64,000 bases of DNA from Aselliscus stoliczkanus (GCA_033961575.1 CM066737.1:85122271-85186270); one strand, 5' to 3'; counted from the first letter of the stretch, positions 1-12,229 are shown. Made by a program: numbers and translations. The notes: generated by a model from the letters alone, not told the origin.

Positions 1-2384
1 AATGTGCATGTTCCTTCCCAGAATTCAGTCTGTTATAATTATATTAATGATGATATAAGGAGGCCCAGGTGAAATGAAGGTCATTATGGCCTTTACACCC
101 CAGGTGTGAGTGACTGGTTTAATCCAGTCGGGTGTTTTGTACCCCTTTGTTTCCCTGTAAGGGTGGATAATTACAATGAAAAGAGGAAGTTTTGGGTGGA
201 GAGGGGAGGTCTTTTGGGTGGTGTATTCTATGGAATGTGTAGGAATGCAGAGACCCATGCCTGCTTCTAACTGCCTGTCTTGTTTTCCCCTTGAGAGGCG
301 TGATCCCCATAAAATCTCTATGGGAAGTTGAGGGACAGGAGGTCTTTTCTTCTGTGTCTACTTCCTGCCAGGCAGGGGTGTAGGGGTGTCCCTGCCTATT
401 TGAGGGGTTCACAGAACTCTCACCTTATCTGATCTCACATGAGAGGAAGGGGTCTCGAGATCTGCCTGGAAGACCATGTTGCCTTCTTTGGTTGCGACTG
501 GCAATCTTGCTGGGGTGCCCTCTGTATCCCCAAGGCCCCTATATGAGGAAAACTAGATTTTAATTAATAAATTTCTTAAAGAGGAGAGCTCAAAGCTATT
601 GATGTATGGTGGCTACAGGTTTGGAAAGAACATTAGGCTTTAATGTTTACAATCAACAAGTATACTGGCCTGGGGGAATGTTAAAACCTATTTAGTCTCT
701 GGGATGGGATTATCCAAGAGTTAGGTCTGGAATGGTTTGGGGAGTGTTGGGAAGTCACAGGTTTTAAGTAGTTATCTAAAGCCCTTGTGGGTGAGAGATA
801 TTCTGTGATTCAGTCTAGGGGCAATCTTTAGTTTAGGTTTCAGAAACTGATTAGAAGAGTAATCAAAGCCAGGGGCTAAGAAACTTAAGGGAAGAGGAGA
901 CTTAAAAGTTGTCCAATGAGGGGAGGGCTACTTTCTTGGCCCATATCACATTGTGTCTCACAACAAAGGGTTTCAGGGGCCTGACCAAGCCCTCTGGTTC
1001 CACATCCTGGCCCCCAGGCCACCGTCTGGACCTTCCAGGCCTGCTGATCATAAGCCCCTAGGAGACAAACACAAGCCAGCAGGTACAAAGTACAAGCAAG
1101 ACACGATGACTTTTAAGATAAGGTTTCTGCTGCTGGCCTAAAGATGGCCTAACAGTTTCACCCAATGATCACAGATAAATAAAAGGATTATAATGCAAAA
1201 GCCAGCTTATTTCAGACCCTCTGTCCTGTTTTACTTATGTTCAGCAAAGGAATTTTAATTATAGAATATAACAAAAAGGTTTTTAGCAGTAGTAGAAAGT
1301 AAGAAATTACTTCCCTTTACATTAAAGAAATGTGGAAAAAACAAATAATGACCATAAAGTGACTTTGATATTAAAAAAGCATTTTCCATAAGGTAAATTT
1401 TCAAGGACTTTATTAAATATATAGGTGGTTTGAGATAGAAATTTTGGAAACTGTAATTAAGGCATAGGGTATTGTAAATAAAAAATTGAGTCTGAAATGT
1501 TGAAGACAATTAAATACAAGATTAAAAATGTTTTTGAATTGAAATAATAAAATGTAAAATGAACCATTCATGTAAAAGTCTGTTAAAAGTATCATTTCAT
1601 TAATAATGAAAGTAAATACAATTTTCCAAATTTCACAGGAAGGCAAAATTTCTCTATAAAATTTCACACATATTCTACTAAGAACTTTTAGGTTAAAGAC
1701 AATCTTCCAGTTATATCTGAAGATATGCCCGTTGCCAGTGTCTGTTTTCAGTAACACAGGCACAAAGGACATGTATCAAAACACAACTTTTGGTGCCAAA
1801 GTGATTACTAGACTTTTAAATCAGACATTGATTGGTCTTTACCATGAGCAGAAAAATGTATTGTTACTTTTTAATAAACAAAGAAAAATGTTGAATATAG
1901 TGTGAGAAGATTATTTCTGTTTTTCATCTTTGTAATAGTTCTTACAACCCAGGTAATAAAAATACAAAATATCTGGATCCTAGCTGCACATAGCCCTTTG
2001 TCTGCATTGATAATATTAATAGATTTAAAGTGATCATGGTTTTGAATTTGCTTATGAAGAAATAAGTGTGTACTTTCATTCTAAGGGGGTTAAATGACAT
2101 TTTTAAAAAATAGATTTGCAAATTAAAATGGTATTCATTTTATCTAGCGTACACTGGACATTTCTAAAATTAAATACTTAGGAAGCTTTATCAACAAAAT
2201 TTGTGCTGGGTTTCCCTGTATTGATTTGACAATTAAATCACTGGAAGCAAAATTGAAGTTTTTATGTTAGAGAATAAGTTGGTATATATGATATTGACTG
2301 AGGACATGGTATTTGCACTTAGTTTGAAGTGGTATAATTTGAAAAACTTACATGGGGAATCACTATTTTGTTCATTCTATTTTT
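1..2384. other. Unassigned AT-rich DNA
   Basis: I see no gene, exon chain or repeat that I can name with confidence. The first 560 bases are richer in G+C and purines and could be part of an old antisense LTR, but I see no clear ends. From about 1240 to 2380 the sequence is AT-rich. The reading frames here (for example the 119-codon one on the minus strand at 1413-1772) are low-complexity Phe/Ile/Leu-rich translations of AT-rich DNA. Confidence 0.5.
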
Positions 2385-3055
2385 TTTACAGAAAACTACA
2401 AATATGCACAGAAATAGAATAATTAATCTCCATGCACTTGTCATCCAGTATGAACACTGATCCACTCATGGCCAATCCTGCTTCATATATATGTCCCACT
2501 CCCTTTCCCACCTTCCATATTATTTTGAAGGAAATACCAGATCATCTGCAAATATTTCCTATTAATTTCTAAAAGTGAAAAAATAACTGTGATAGAACTA
2601 TCACCTCCAAAAATTAATAATAATTCCTTAATATCAACACACACCAATATTCATTTCAATTTCAAATTTTCAATAGTTTTATAATTCTTATATTTTTAAC
2701 CTTTATTTTAAAATAAGTATAGACTCATAGGAAGTTTCAAAAATACTAGAGTCCTGTGAAATCTTACCCAGATATTGTCCCCAACAGTGACAAGTTATAC
2801 AACTGTAGTAAAATACCAAAATAAGGAAATTTATATTGGTAAAATACCATGAACTAGGCTACAGACTTAATTCCATTTTCACATGCATTTGTGTGTGTGC
2901 GTGCGTGTGTGCGTGTGTGTGTGTGTTTAGCCAATTTGAACTCATGTATGGATTTGTTTAATAACAGTTGCAACCAAGATGCAGAACTCTTCCATCACCA
3001 CAGAAGTACTAACTTCCTTATGCTAACCGTTTCGAGTCCAATCATACCATCGGAC
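2385..3055 (-). repeat. Old L1 (L1M-type) 3' UTR fragment, antisense
   Basis: Read on the plus strand, this has the order typical of reversed old L1 3' UTRs: 'GACTCATAGGAAGTTTC' near 2720, a 'TTACCCAGATATTGTCCCC' stretch, a 'CAAGTTATACAACTGTAGTA' stretch, then 'CAACCAAGATGCAGAACTCT' near 2970. A GT microsatellite interrupts it. No coding potential remains. The subfamily is not resolved. Confidence 0.6.
2889..2928. repeat. (GT)n microsatellite with GC interruptions
   Basis: An alternating TG/CG tract of about 40 bases lies within old L1 sequence. The interruptions (TGCGTGCG) suggest an ageing array. Confidence 0.9.
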
Positions 3056-4237
3056 TGAGGAAGGATTTTTAGAAGTCTAGTTGAGAGAGCTAATGGGTTC
3101 ATGGAACTGCTAAGCCAAGATCAAGTAGAACAAGAATTAGAGGGGACTGAATGACCTAATGAAGAGTGATCACATAAGTTTTATGGCTTTTTTTCTTTGG
3201 AACATTATTGGTTCTTTAACATTCCATTTTCTGGGTTGAAGGAACTTCTCTTTTCTCTATCTAAAACACATAACATTTTAATAGGTTATACTTTTGTAAA
3301 CAAAAATAAAACATTTATCTTTCTCCTGCATAATACTTCCAGAATTCAGAAATTATTATTGAATATTCTTATTTATGTCAATATAATTATTAACATAGAT
3401 TCTATTACAGTCTTTATTTCTTATAATTGGAAACATTGGTTACATAACCACAGCTTAGACTGGAATGTCACATTTGAGAGTAATGTGCATAGATTCAGAT
3501 GTGTTTTACAAAATTAAGACAGTTTTAATAAATTAAGGTTGGCCTTATAGAGCCATTACAGAGTTCCCAAACTTATAGGTGAGTAAGGAATGTGACTTCC
3601 TGGCAAGCCCAGGGGACTTAAGATATTTTCAGATCTCGAAAAGAGAGCAATTCACCTAGTTCTATAGGTACTTGAGGTGAATCCTGATGGTGAGTTTTTG
3701 GCTTTGCTTTCTAGCCTTAAGAGTCTTTTAAAAATCAAATCTGAGATTCTTTAGAAAAGTTCCAGCAAACAAACTTATAAAAGGGCTGTGTGGTCAATTG
3801 TCAATTATCATTTTGCTGCACTTACATAAATGATCAGGCCAAATTTAATGAGACTAGGCTTATTTTATAAATAAGAGTTATCTTATTTTGATTATCTTTG
3901 ATTAAAACAGGAGTGATTTTAGAGAGACATTTTATGTTTCAATGGAAAACTATAACCAGATTTTGCGCTTTTGTGGGTTTTCAGATTCTAGCCCTGCTCA
4001 TTATCTTTGAACTATTTTTCACCTCTGTGTAAACTGGATCTTGCCATCTTACGCATTTTGTTAGTAATGAATGAATTTTCCCTCTCACCCTTCTGGCATC
4101 ACTAAAAACTAAAACCTGACTTCCAAGATCCTTCATGAGACTCTAGATTGTCTTGTAGCTGCTCTTTCCCTGAATCCTGCAAGTTGAAGCTAGATGACAT
4201 GATATAAACTTCAAAGATAAACTTCAAATGTCTTACT
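3056..4237. other. Unassigned DNA
   Basis: AT-rich sequence with no recognised gene or repeat. The 106-codon frame at 3197-3517 is Ile/Phe/Asn-rich, matches no family I know and has no supporting context. I treat it as chance. Confidence 0.45.
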
Positions 4238-5040
4238 GTTACCCGGTTGTGAGGATGTTCCTGGGCTCTTGTTTTCTTGAGGGAAAGAATTCAGTCAAGA
4301 GACAGCATTTTGTGCAGGTATAGGGTAGAAAGAAGTTTATTAGTAAAGGCGGATACACTCCAAGATGTGGAGCGGAACAATCCCAAGGGAGGGAAAGGCC
4401 TCGCCTTACATTGTGTGATGGTTTTTATTCCTGTGGGTAGAATTGCCTCCCCCTCTCCCTTCTCTTTACATCTTCCTCTCCTGCCGAGGTGCCCAGTCCT
4501 CCCTTTTGGTTCTCAAGGTAGTTTCTGTCAATTTCCTTTTTAGGATTTATTTATCAGGACCACTAAAATGGTCCTGATAAGCAGGATGTATATGCTGATA
4601 AGTGGAATATCTTCCTTCCTTCTCTGGCTTCTAATAACACTTCCCTTTGATTTAGGGGCATGTGTCAGCCTGGAATCCTGCTGGGCTAGTAAGACATTGG
4701 TGACCTCAGTGAGGGCAACTGCAAGGGGTCTTGATCCAAGTAGGAACTGCAGCAAGGAGCTCTCTAACTTGGTTAGGTCTTTCCTTCTCCTCCTCATTTC
4801 TGTTTATTGTTGACTGGCCAAAATAACTCTCTAAAAATTTCACCAAAAAACAGTTGATTGAGTAAAAGAAAAAGAAACGAGGTCACCCTGTAGTGTGTGA
4901 ATGCACACTTCTGACTGGTGCTCAAATGGTGGCACATGTACAAAAAGCCCCAATTCCAAGATGGCTTTCCTCTTTATTAGCATGTCTCCCCCAGAAGTTA
5001 CCACAAAGTTTAACAGGAAGTCAGGACTAGAGAGTTAACA
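4238..5040 (-). mobile_element. Probable solo LTR (ERV1-like), antisense
   Basis: The block begins 'TGTTACCCGG' and ends 'GAGTTAACA', matching the TG...CA ends of an LTR. Inside, 'AGAAAGAATTCAGTCAAGAG' type sequence is followed by 'AAGTTTATTAGTAAAGG', whose complement holds an AATAAA-like signal. That arrangement is common near the R/U5 border of antisense gammaretrovirus-like LTRs. I see no adjacent gag, pol or env reading frame, so a solo LTR is inferred. Ends and family are uncertain, and no target duplication was established. Confidence 0.5.
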
Positions 5041-5971
5041 TGAGGCCAGCTCCACTCATAGTCCTCCCAGCTCTATGGTTAATCATCTTAAGATGCCAGT
5101 TCACTTTTATCACTATCTACTTACCCTATCATTACTATCACAGCAATGTGGGCCTTTCATGAAGTTCACCAGATCACCCACATTTTCCATGCTCTGTTCT
5201 GGGACATAACCATGGTTGTGACACTAATGTCTCACTCCACCATCTAAAGACATTTGAAACCCAACATCTAGAAATCTTGACTGGTGTCCCTCTGGACTCA
5301 GAAATTTGGTTCATAGTCTATTCTAACCATTAATCTTTGTTTTTCTTTTTGTGTCCTTGTTCTAATTTTTTTTTATCCTGATCTCTTATCTCCCAATTTC
5401 TAACCCAAGTATTCTCTCCACCACAATCAATCTAGCAACTTGTTTATAAAACTTTTAGAGAAGTTTCAGATGGGGGATATGTAGGGATTGATAGTCTACC
5501 AAAGTGGTACAAAAATTACTTTAAATTGAAAATATCTAAATACTCAGTAGCCACAAAAGAAGCATCATGTAAACTTAAGCAGTATCCCCCAAATACAGAT
5601 GCTGTTGACCCCCCCCCCCTTCTAACTCCCCAAGGGAGTTTCCTGATTGGGAAAGGACTGACTCTTAGCACTGGGAAATATGAATTAAGCTGTCCAGTTA
5701 GCATCAAAAAGTCCAGTAGAACCTTTCATGTTTTTCCAAGGAAGCCCCACCCAGAGCCTTTTGTTAATTAGCATATATACTTTTATCTCTGACTATTTAT
5801 CAAATTACTCATTACTGAGCAACATGTAAATGAACCTTGTCTCTTCTGTTAATATATTGTCAGTTTATTTTCAGGCTTCCAACCATTTGAGCCAAAGATG
5901 GTAGAGGAAAATATTATTTCCTATTCCAAAATGCATGTGGTAGTGATGTAGGATATTTCTTGTGCTGGGAT
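5041..5971. other. Unassigned DNA with a poly-C tract
   Basis: No gene or nameable repeat. An uninterrupted run of about ten C lies near 5610-5620. Short frames on both strands around 5516-5771 overlap each other and are not supported. Confidence 0.5.
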
Positions 5972-6413
5972 TGTAGTCTCGTGAAGCCAAAGAATGGAGA
6001 CACGGACCAGAGAGGTAGAGTTTGTAGCAGAGGATAGTTTTATTAAAGCAAGAGAAAGGTTACATCTCCTGAGCGGGAGGGTGTACCCAGAAAATGGGAT
6101 GCCCACTAGCTAGGGCAAAAGGCTTGAGTTTTTATGCTTTTCTTTCTGCCTGGGAGGGGGGAATGTTGGAATATTAGTGTTTGTTGTTAAAGTGTTTTAT
6201 CAGATTTGTTCTGTTTCTTAGCCTTGGGAAGGCCTCTCTTAATGTTGTCCAAAATGTTTTTGTTGCTCTGGGGCATGGCTCATGTCTCTGTTCCAGTATG
6301 AGGGAGTTACCCTATAATTTTGAAAGGAATGGCTAGTTTAAGGAATGACCAGTTTTTTTTTTATCTTATCTTTGTTCAGTCTACCAGGGAATTCCTAATT
6401 GCCTGATATTACA
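5972..6413 (-). mobile_element. Probable solo LTR, antisense
   Basis: Starts 'TGTAGTCTCGTGAAGCC' and ends near 'CCTGATATTACA'. The internal 'AGTTTTATTAAAGCAAGAG' motif (complement contains TTTAATAAAA) followed by GC-richer sequence resembles an antisense LTR with its polyadenylation region. No retroviral coding sequence adjoins it. The family is not identified, and the ends are estimated from the TG/CA rule only. Confidence 0.45.
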
Positions 6414-6544
6414 CTAACTAACCTGTCTTAGTAGGAATTGTTTTTATTTATGTAGCTGACCCTTGAACAGCAAGGGTTTGAATTGTGTAGGTCCACGTAT
6501 ACATGAATTTTTTTCAAGAAATACTGTAAATATATTTTTCTTAT

Positions 6545-6645
6545 TATTTTCTTTCTTTTTTAAAATTTTTATCGTTTTTTATTAGTTTCAGGTGTACAAA
6601 ACAACGCACTAATTATAATTTTCACCCCTCACATTTTATTATTTT
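6545..6645 (-). repeat. Short L1 3' UTR scrap inside the Tigger2/MER2 element
   Basis: 'TTTTTATTAGTTTCAGGTGT' followed by 'ACAAAACAA' is the reversed 3' terminus of mammalian L1 elements. It sits between the left half of the Tigger2/MER2 element and the LTR-like block, so it inserted after the DNA transposon. Confidence 0.55.
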
Positions 6646-6650
6646 CTTAA

Positions 6651-7264
6651 TGTTGACAAACAAACATCCAGCCTAAGAGAAAGCTTATAAGAGTTTATTT
6701 GAGCCAAACTGATGACAATTGCCGGAAAGCAAAATCTCAACGGATTGAGACAATGCTCTGGAAAATGGCCATTTTGCAACTTATTTTATACATTAAAATC
6801 AAAGGAGGAGGGTTACATGAAATCCATTGGTGGTAGATTAAGGGGGTGGGAGAAAGCAAAGCAGGGAAATCTCTGGGATTAGAGAAAAGTAAATTAGAGA
6901 GAAGGGTACTTCTTGCACATAGGTGGGTGCAGTCTAGTTAATAGTTCATTTTTACAGCGCATAAAGATGGTAATCAGAGGACTGGAATAATAATGAGGGA
7001 TTCTGTAGTTTCCTGCTCTGGTCCAAAAAAAAGCAATTACTGACATTCCAAGGGCATGTTATCCTAGATGCAAAAAGACAATAGACAGGCTCACTTAAGG
7101 TAGAAGATTTGTCCTTTGTCAAGGAAGCTACAGACTAAAGATGTGACTTCCCACTATGGCCCACCTTAGGAATTTTTATGTTCACTCCATCTTATGTGGT
7201 TATTTTCAGTCTCCTGAGCTTGTCAGGTTTAACCTGTGTCCCCTTTTCTGTCTACCTTAATAAC
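6651..7264 (-). mobile_element. Probable LTR inserted in the Tigger2/MER2 element, antisense
   Basis: This block begins 'TGTTGACAAACAAACATCC' and ends around 'CCTTAATAACA', giving TG...CA ends. An internal 'GCTTATAAGAGTTTATTTG' motif resembles the antisense polyadenylation region of an LTR. Flanking sequence on both sides is transposon DNA, so the insertion is younger than the transposon. A flanking repeat around 'TTTTCTT' might be the target duplication but is low-complexity. Family unresolved. Confidence 0.5.
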
Positions 7265-7536
7265 ATTTTCTTTTCTCTAGCTTACTCTATTGTAAGAATA
7301 CAGTATGTAATACACATAACATAAAATATGTGTTAATTTACTGTTTATGTTGTTGGTAAGGTATCTGGTCAACTGTAAGCTATCAGTAGCTACGTTTTGC
7401 GGGAGTCAAAAGTTATATGTGCATTTTTGACTGCAGAGGAGGTGGTGCCAGTGCCCTTAACCCCTGCGTTGTTCAAGGGTCAACTGTAATTTGATTAAGG
7501 AATGTTAAATATCAGCATAAGAACTTTAATTGGCTG

Positions 7537-7538
<2 letters not shown>

Positions 7539-7571
<33 letters not shown>
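7539..7571. repeat. (GT)n microsatellite
   Basis: A perfect GT tract of about 32 bases. It produces the Thr-His repeats seen in minus-strand frames here, which are not genes. Confidence 0.95.
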
Positions 7572-7573
<2 letters not shown>

Positions 7574-8272
7574 GCATAGTGTGTTGGCTGGGCCCCAAAA
7601 TAGTGAACAGGCCAGAAGGTCTGAAGCTCTGCTGAAGCTTTGCTTGCTGCCACAGGCATGTCTGAAAAATCCCAAGTGATAAGTCTTTATCTTCTGTCCC
7701 ACAGCCCCCTCCTCCAAAAGCAGAGAACACAGGGCATAATGGAGGCAAAAGAGGTCAAGTAAGTGTATGTATTTGTTTACCACACTTCTATATGACACAA
7801 TTTGTTTATATATTCCCTGTCCCTTTTCCTCTCCCATGGTGACTTTGCTCCAAAGGCCAGGGCTAAGGCAAATGAAAATTACATGGTGATACTGTTTCAA
7901 GAACATGAAACAGGAACCCCCCGGAATGGTAATATCACTCTGCCCCCACCTCTCTGGCAACAGGCTTCCTGGCCATCACTGCCAGCAGTTGTATGGCCAA
8001 CTGAAATCTCAGAGGGTTTGGAGAAGCATCTATGAGTAATAGGATTACATCTGAACTCTTACAGGTGTAGTCTTGGGGAAGGTGAATTTCTGATAACTAG
8101 CTGAAAGGCATATGGGCTGTTTATTTATTTTTTAAATGTATTTATATAAAGTAAACCATGTATTTCTTATTAGCGTACAATGCATTGGATTATAGACATG
8201 ATCGACTTTCTACTAACTTATTTTGTGACTACCATTGTAAATCATTCCTTTGAATAACATGAGAAAATGAAA
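7572..8272. other. Unassigned DNA
   Basis: No recognised gene or repeat. The 144-codon minus frame at 7526-7960 owes its length to the adjacent GT tract and has no homology that I recognise. Confidence 0.5.
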
Positions 8273-8274
8273 TA

Positions 8275-8512
8275 CAGTAAAACTTTGGATTGCAAGTAAC
8301 TTGGTTTGCGAGTGTTTCGCAATATGAACAAACATTCCTTTTAGGTTGGTGCAAAAATAATAGCGGTTTTTCCCATTAATCATAATGGCAAAAACAGCGA
8401 TTACTTTTGCACCAATGTAATAATACATTTTAACTTGGTAAACAAGCGATGTCTTGCAATTTGAGTAGTTTGTTTCCGGAACAAATTATGCTTGCAAACC
8501 GAGGTATTACTG
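8275..8512 (+). mobile_element. TA-flanked MITE (Tc/mariner superfamily)
   Basis: The ends are inverted repeats of about 25 bases: left 'CAGTAAAACTTTGGATTGC' and right 'GCAAACCGAGGTATTACTG'. They are flanked by TA on both sides (8273-8274 and 8513-8514), the signature of Tc/mariner transposition. Removing an 80-bp MADE1-like insertion leaves a non-coding element of about 158 bp. A copy of only the left end may lie near 26543. Confidence 0.75.
8341..8420 (+). mobile_element. MADE1-like 80-bp palindromic MITE (Hsmar1-type ends)
   Basis: An 80-base near-perfect palindrome. The left arm 'TTAGGTTGGTGCAAAAATAA' matches the Hsmar1 terminal repeat at nearly every position. The right arm contains 'GATTACTTTTGCACCAATGT', its complement. 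The right end is followed by TA. Length and layout equal the MADE1 element known from primates, where copies give rise to miR-548 hairpins. It sits inside another MITE. A transcript would fold into a long hairpin, but I see no evidence of expression. Confidence 0.9.
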
Positions 8513-8562
8513 TACTCCTTATCTAGTTTGTTTGCTATCTTATGCCCAGCATCATGTGGCAC

Positions 8563-8564
8563 AT

Positions 8565-8600
<36 letters not shown>
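8563..8600. repeat. (GATA)n microsatellite
   Basis: About eight GATA units followed by degenerate TAGAGATATA. Confidence 0.95.
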
Positions 8601-9633
8601 TAGAGATATACAGAAATATATATAAAGGTATAAAATTATGTATAAACTATATATTCTTTTATTGCAAAATTAGTTGAAAATTGAAATGCACATAATTAGG
8701 GCTTTACAATTAGTACATATATAGGTTATTATTTCTAACGAGCACTTGAAGATTATTATTTTCACATAATAATCCCAAAAAGTATATTATTCATATTTAT
8801 CAGGAAATATTCTATGTAGTAATATCATTTACGTTAAGCTATTTAAGCTACTCTATTAACATTTTTGGCATCCACAATTTCATGTATATAATGTTCTCTC
8901 TTTAAAATTATAGAAAATTAATTTAATAGAAATTTGCATTTGAGAATTTGTTCTATAGATACTAGTACCATTACATGTAATCCTTTTTAAAAATAATTGA
9001 CATTTTTTTGGTAATTGCTCATTTTGAAACAGTTCCTAATGCTATGACGTATTTGGAATGCTGAGAATCATTGAAATGATAGGAACATATTAACCACTTT
9101 AATGGATAAGCATTCAACTGGGCAGTAGTTTAGAATATAGTTACCTTCATCCTCAAATTTTGGACATTACAGCCATTATTGCTACTAAAAATGCCATGAC
9201 TTGAGCAATAATATTTTTCATTTCAAAGACAATTGTCACTCTGCACCTGGTAACATGGCTATTAAACTGGGAGAATAATGCTTGCCTTGCGCTACTTACA
9301 GAAATGCTGTGTGTGTCCAATTTAGCAGCTCATTCATTTGTACTAAATTTGAGGTGTGGATACAGGTCTTTCCTTTATCTCACTCATTTGTACCTACTAA
9401 ATGCAAGGCGGGAGCTGGTCCCTTCATTAATCCCTGCTTCACGAACCCTCCGCCCCTTCATTGAACCCTCACAACAGCTCTGGGAGGGAGTTGGTATTAC
9501 TTTTTGCTTTTAGATGAAGAAACAAGGTTTAAAGAAACAAATTACTTTTCATTTCTACATAGTAAGTAGTTGTATGGAATTTAAAACTGGTTGTTATCTA
9601 AGTGATAAAGAGCAGATGTTATTTCAGCTATAG
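8601..9633. other. Mostly unassigned DNA with a MIR-like relic
   Basis: AT-rich. The stretch at about 9395-9540 resembles a MIR/MIR3 core: 'CCTCACAACAGCTCTGGGAG' is followed by 'TTTAGATGAAGAAACAAGG', the common 'fraction of bases in ... gatgaggaaac' pattern. The overlapping plus-strand frames at 9282-9513 read through this relic and are not genes. Confidence 0.5.
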
Positions 9634-9637
9634 GATG

Positions 9638-9682
<45 letters not shown>
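9634..9682. repeat. (GATA)n microsatellite
   Basis: About twelve near-perfect GATA units. This is a second array about 1 kb from the first. Confidence 0.95.
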
Positions 9683-9683
<1 letters not shown>

Positions 9684-10944
9684 ATTTAAATGGATATTAT
9701 TTTTTGCTGTATTTAATCAACCTAGAGGCATCAAGAACACTGTGGTAGTATCTAAACTCAGTCCTTTACTTTACAGAGTTCACTGTTATAATTTTAAAGT
9801 CAAAATATATTGATAACATGGTCTCTTCTTGCAAATTATTTTTTAGTTTATAAATCATTTCAAATGTAACCATTGTACTTTAAATAATGTACCTTAACTC
9901 TTTACGTTAACTTTTTCTTTTCAAATAAAATAATACTTTCACTAAAATGAAAGTGACAGTATACAAGACATGAAAACACTATTATTTTTTAAATTTACTT
10001 AATACATATTAAATAAAAATTATTTAATCTCACAAATATTAGGGTTGCTCAATATTTTTTATTTTTACTCAATGGTGTATCACTTTCTGTTAAAGTCCTA
10101 CAATTTCTACCAGACTTTTTAGTTAATGCTTTCTTCACAGTTCATATTTTCTCAATTGTTAACAAATTATCAGCACTTACAAAAAAACCCCACTTTCTTC
10201 TCCACTTCCCCCTAAACATATTCCTTCTTCCTCATATTCCCATCTCAAGTAAATAATGCCACATGCACCCTTCACTGCACAAGAAAACATCTTTATCCTA
10301 AAGCCCATCTATCACTGCATTTTATTGACTCTACCTGCTACATGTCTCTTAGATTCCCATCCCTCAACTCTCTCTTATCTGATTCTACTATAGCATTTAA
10401 ATTTGGGTTCATACCATGTTACTGACATAATGCAACAGCTGGTAAACTGATAGACCAGATTGTAGTTTCTCTCCATCACCCATCCAATTTCTACACCACT
10501 ACCAGATTTGACTTCCTAAAACATACGTATGATTACGTTACCCATCATTTTCAAAACTTCTAATGAGATGTCTCTTGTCAGTTGTATTTTTATACCTAAC
10601 ATGCTCAACAAGTTGATTTAAAACTCCCCTGAATAACTATATTTCATTCATATTTTTATTTTTAAAAATATAAATCGAACAAGTGTTCTAAATAGTTATA
10701 GATTAAATTAATAAAAGAAAGAGTGGAAAAATAAACCAAGACTGCATATTAGCTTGAGCAGTGTTTCTGAATCTTAGTGACAATCTGTTGGTGGGTGGAA
10801 AAATCAATTGAGATACTGCCAGTTAATACTTTAAAAATTTTTTTTTCAATTAATACTTTTTTTTAATTAAGCAAAATAGACTAAAGAAGTATTAGAGAGA
10901 ATCACACTTAGTAAGGAAAGGTATTCTATAAAATCTGGTTTTGG
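9683..10944. other. Unassigned AT-rich DNA
   Basis: No gene, named repeat or structural RNA recognised. Confidence 0.5.
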
Positions 10945-11003
10945 GTGTGTGTGTGTGTGTGTGTGTGCATGTGTGTGTGGTGTGTGTGTGTGTGCATGCA
11001 TGA
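10945..11003. repeat. (GT)n microsatellite, interrupted
   Basis: About 60 bases of GT with GCATGCATG interruptions. It is the source of the Cys/Val-rich start of the 94-codon frame at 10949-11233, which I do not accept as a gene. Confidence 0.9.
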
Positions 11004-12229
11004 GTATATGTGTGCGCATGTTGGGTCGTGACATAAAGTATATTGTTAAATTAAGTCATGATAAAAAAGAGCTGAGGTTCCACATCTGGCATAACAGTGT
11101 GAGGAGCTGCATAGAGCCACTTTCCATTGAAACTGGTAAAAATTATTTAAAAAGACAATTATATAACAGTTTTGAAAATGGCCTTAAAGACATACTGCAA
11201 ACGAAGAACAATTCATTCAAAGGCAGAACCTAGTCAGAGAGCTATGTTCTCAAGAGGGGCAGGATGTCAACATTTCGCATCCAGGTCCCAGCTATGTGTT
11301 GCTGAGGCTATGATCTGGGCATGTGTGGCCACAAGGTGAAGGTTCCCTTCTGTCCACCTCCCATTCATTGAACAAAGGCCCTGACTTGGTTATGCCACTC
11401 TTGAGAACATGGGAGCCCTGATTGCCCCGCTTGTGGGATAGAGGATCCATTCCAAGAAGAAGCAAACCAAGGAGACCTGGTGCTGCTGATACTCAATCCG
11501 CTGAGCACTAAGCTCTTAAAGAGGTGTTTCACTCAAAAAAGACATACATCATTATTCCTTCTCTGCACCAGAACCTGAGCTCTGAGATTTCCCCCTTGGA
11601 TAGGGAAGCAAGCCATAGAATAGGGAGCTCCAAATTCATTCTCCAAGGAACTGACTTTAACTGAAACAGAGTTTGAAGAAGTTCATGCATGTGGGCACTC
11701 CCAAAAAAAGTGGAAGTCGTAGTGAAAGATAGTTGGAAAGAGATTGATAGATTCGTGGGAGATATATGCAAAATTATGGGATGGCTGGTCTTCTGGAGAG
11801 AAACCTGGAAAGAGGCAGGTGGGGTGAGTCCTCATTTGGTCAGAAAATACCTCAAACACTGGCCTCCATAACCATCCTTTCCCAAGGGTTAGAATTTGAT
11901 TGGATTAGTTTGTGATGCAATTTGGTCTCCTAGGGAATTGTTGAAAATAATAAAGCAATCAGGCAGCAGTTAGTGGTGTGAGATGGCTGAGTGTGGTAAG
12001 AAAAAGAGATAGTCAAAGACAGTCCTGCCACACCACTTTCATCCTACTGGTGACTGTCGGAATATGCAAGGCTGCATCCCCTGAATGACAATATCAGAGG
12101 CTTCATATTGAGGGGGTGGGTGTAGACTTGTAGACTTCAGGAAAATAATACAGCCCATCAATAAACAAGTAAATAGAATAAAATGCCCTGGGGACTATTA
12201 CCCACAGTTGCTATAATATATTATCTGAA
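11004..12229. other. Unassigned DNA, perhaps L1 5' region toward its end
   Basis: No gene recognised. From about 11960 the sequence is compatible with the degenerate 5' part of the L1 that follows, but I could not fix a boundary. Confidence 0.35.

Larger units (their letters stand above)
6453..7486 (+). mobile_element. Tigger2/MER2-type DNA transposon, split by insertions
   Basis: Inverted ends are visible: left 'AGCTGACCCTTGAACAGCA' and right 'TTGTTCAAGGGTCAACTG', the terminal repeat of the MER2/Tigger2 group of Tc/mariner-superfamily elements. The right end is followed by TA, the expected target duplication. The left 90 bases and right 225 bases align with the outer parts of the non-autonomous element (for example 'TCTAGCTTACTCTATTGTAA' near 7277). 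The 700 bases between are unrelated: an L1 3'-end scrap and an LTR-like insertion. No transposase survives. Confidence 0.8.

Noticed and set aside
7526..7960. 144-codon ORF with (TH)n
   Set aside because: The Thr-His repeat is a translated GT microsatellite, and no other support exists.
8563..9682. GATA arrays as an erythroid enhancer cluster
   Set aside because: Two simple microsatellites; motif repetition alone does not support regulation.
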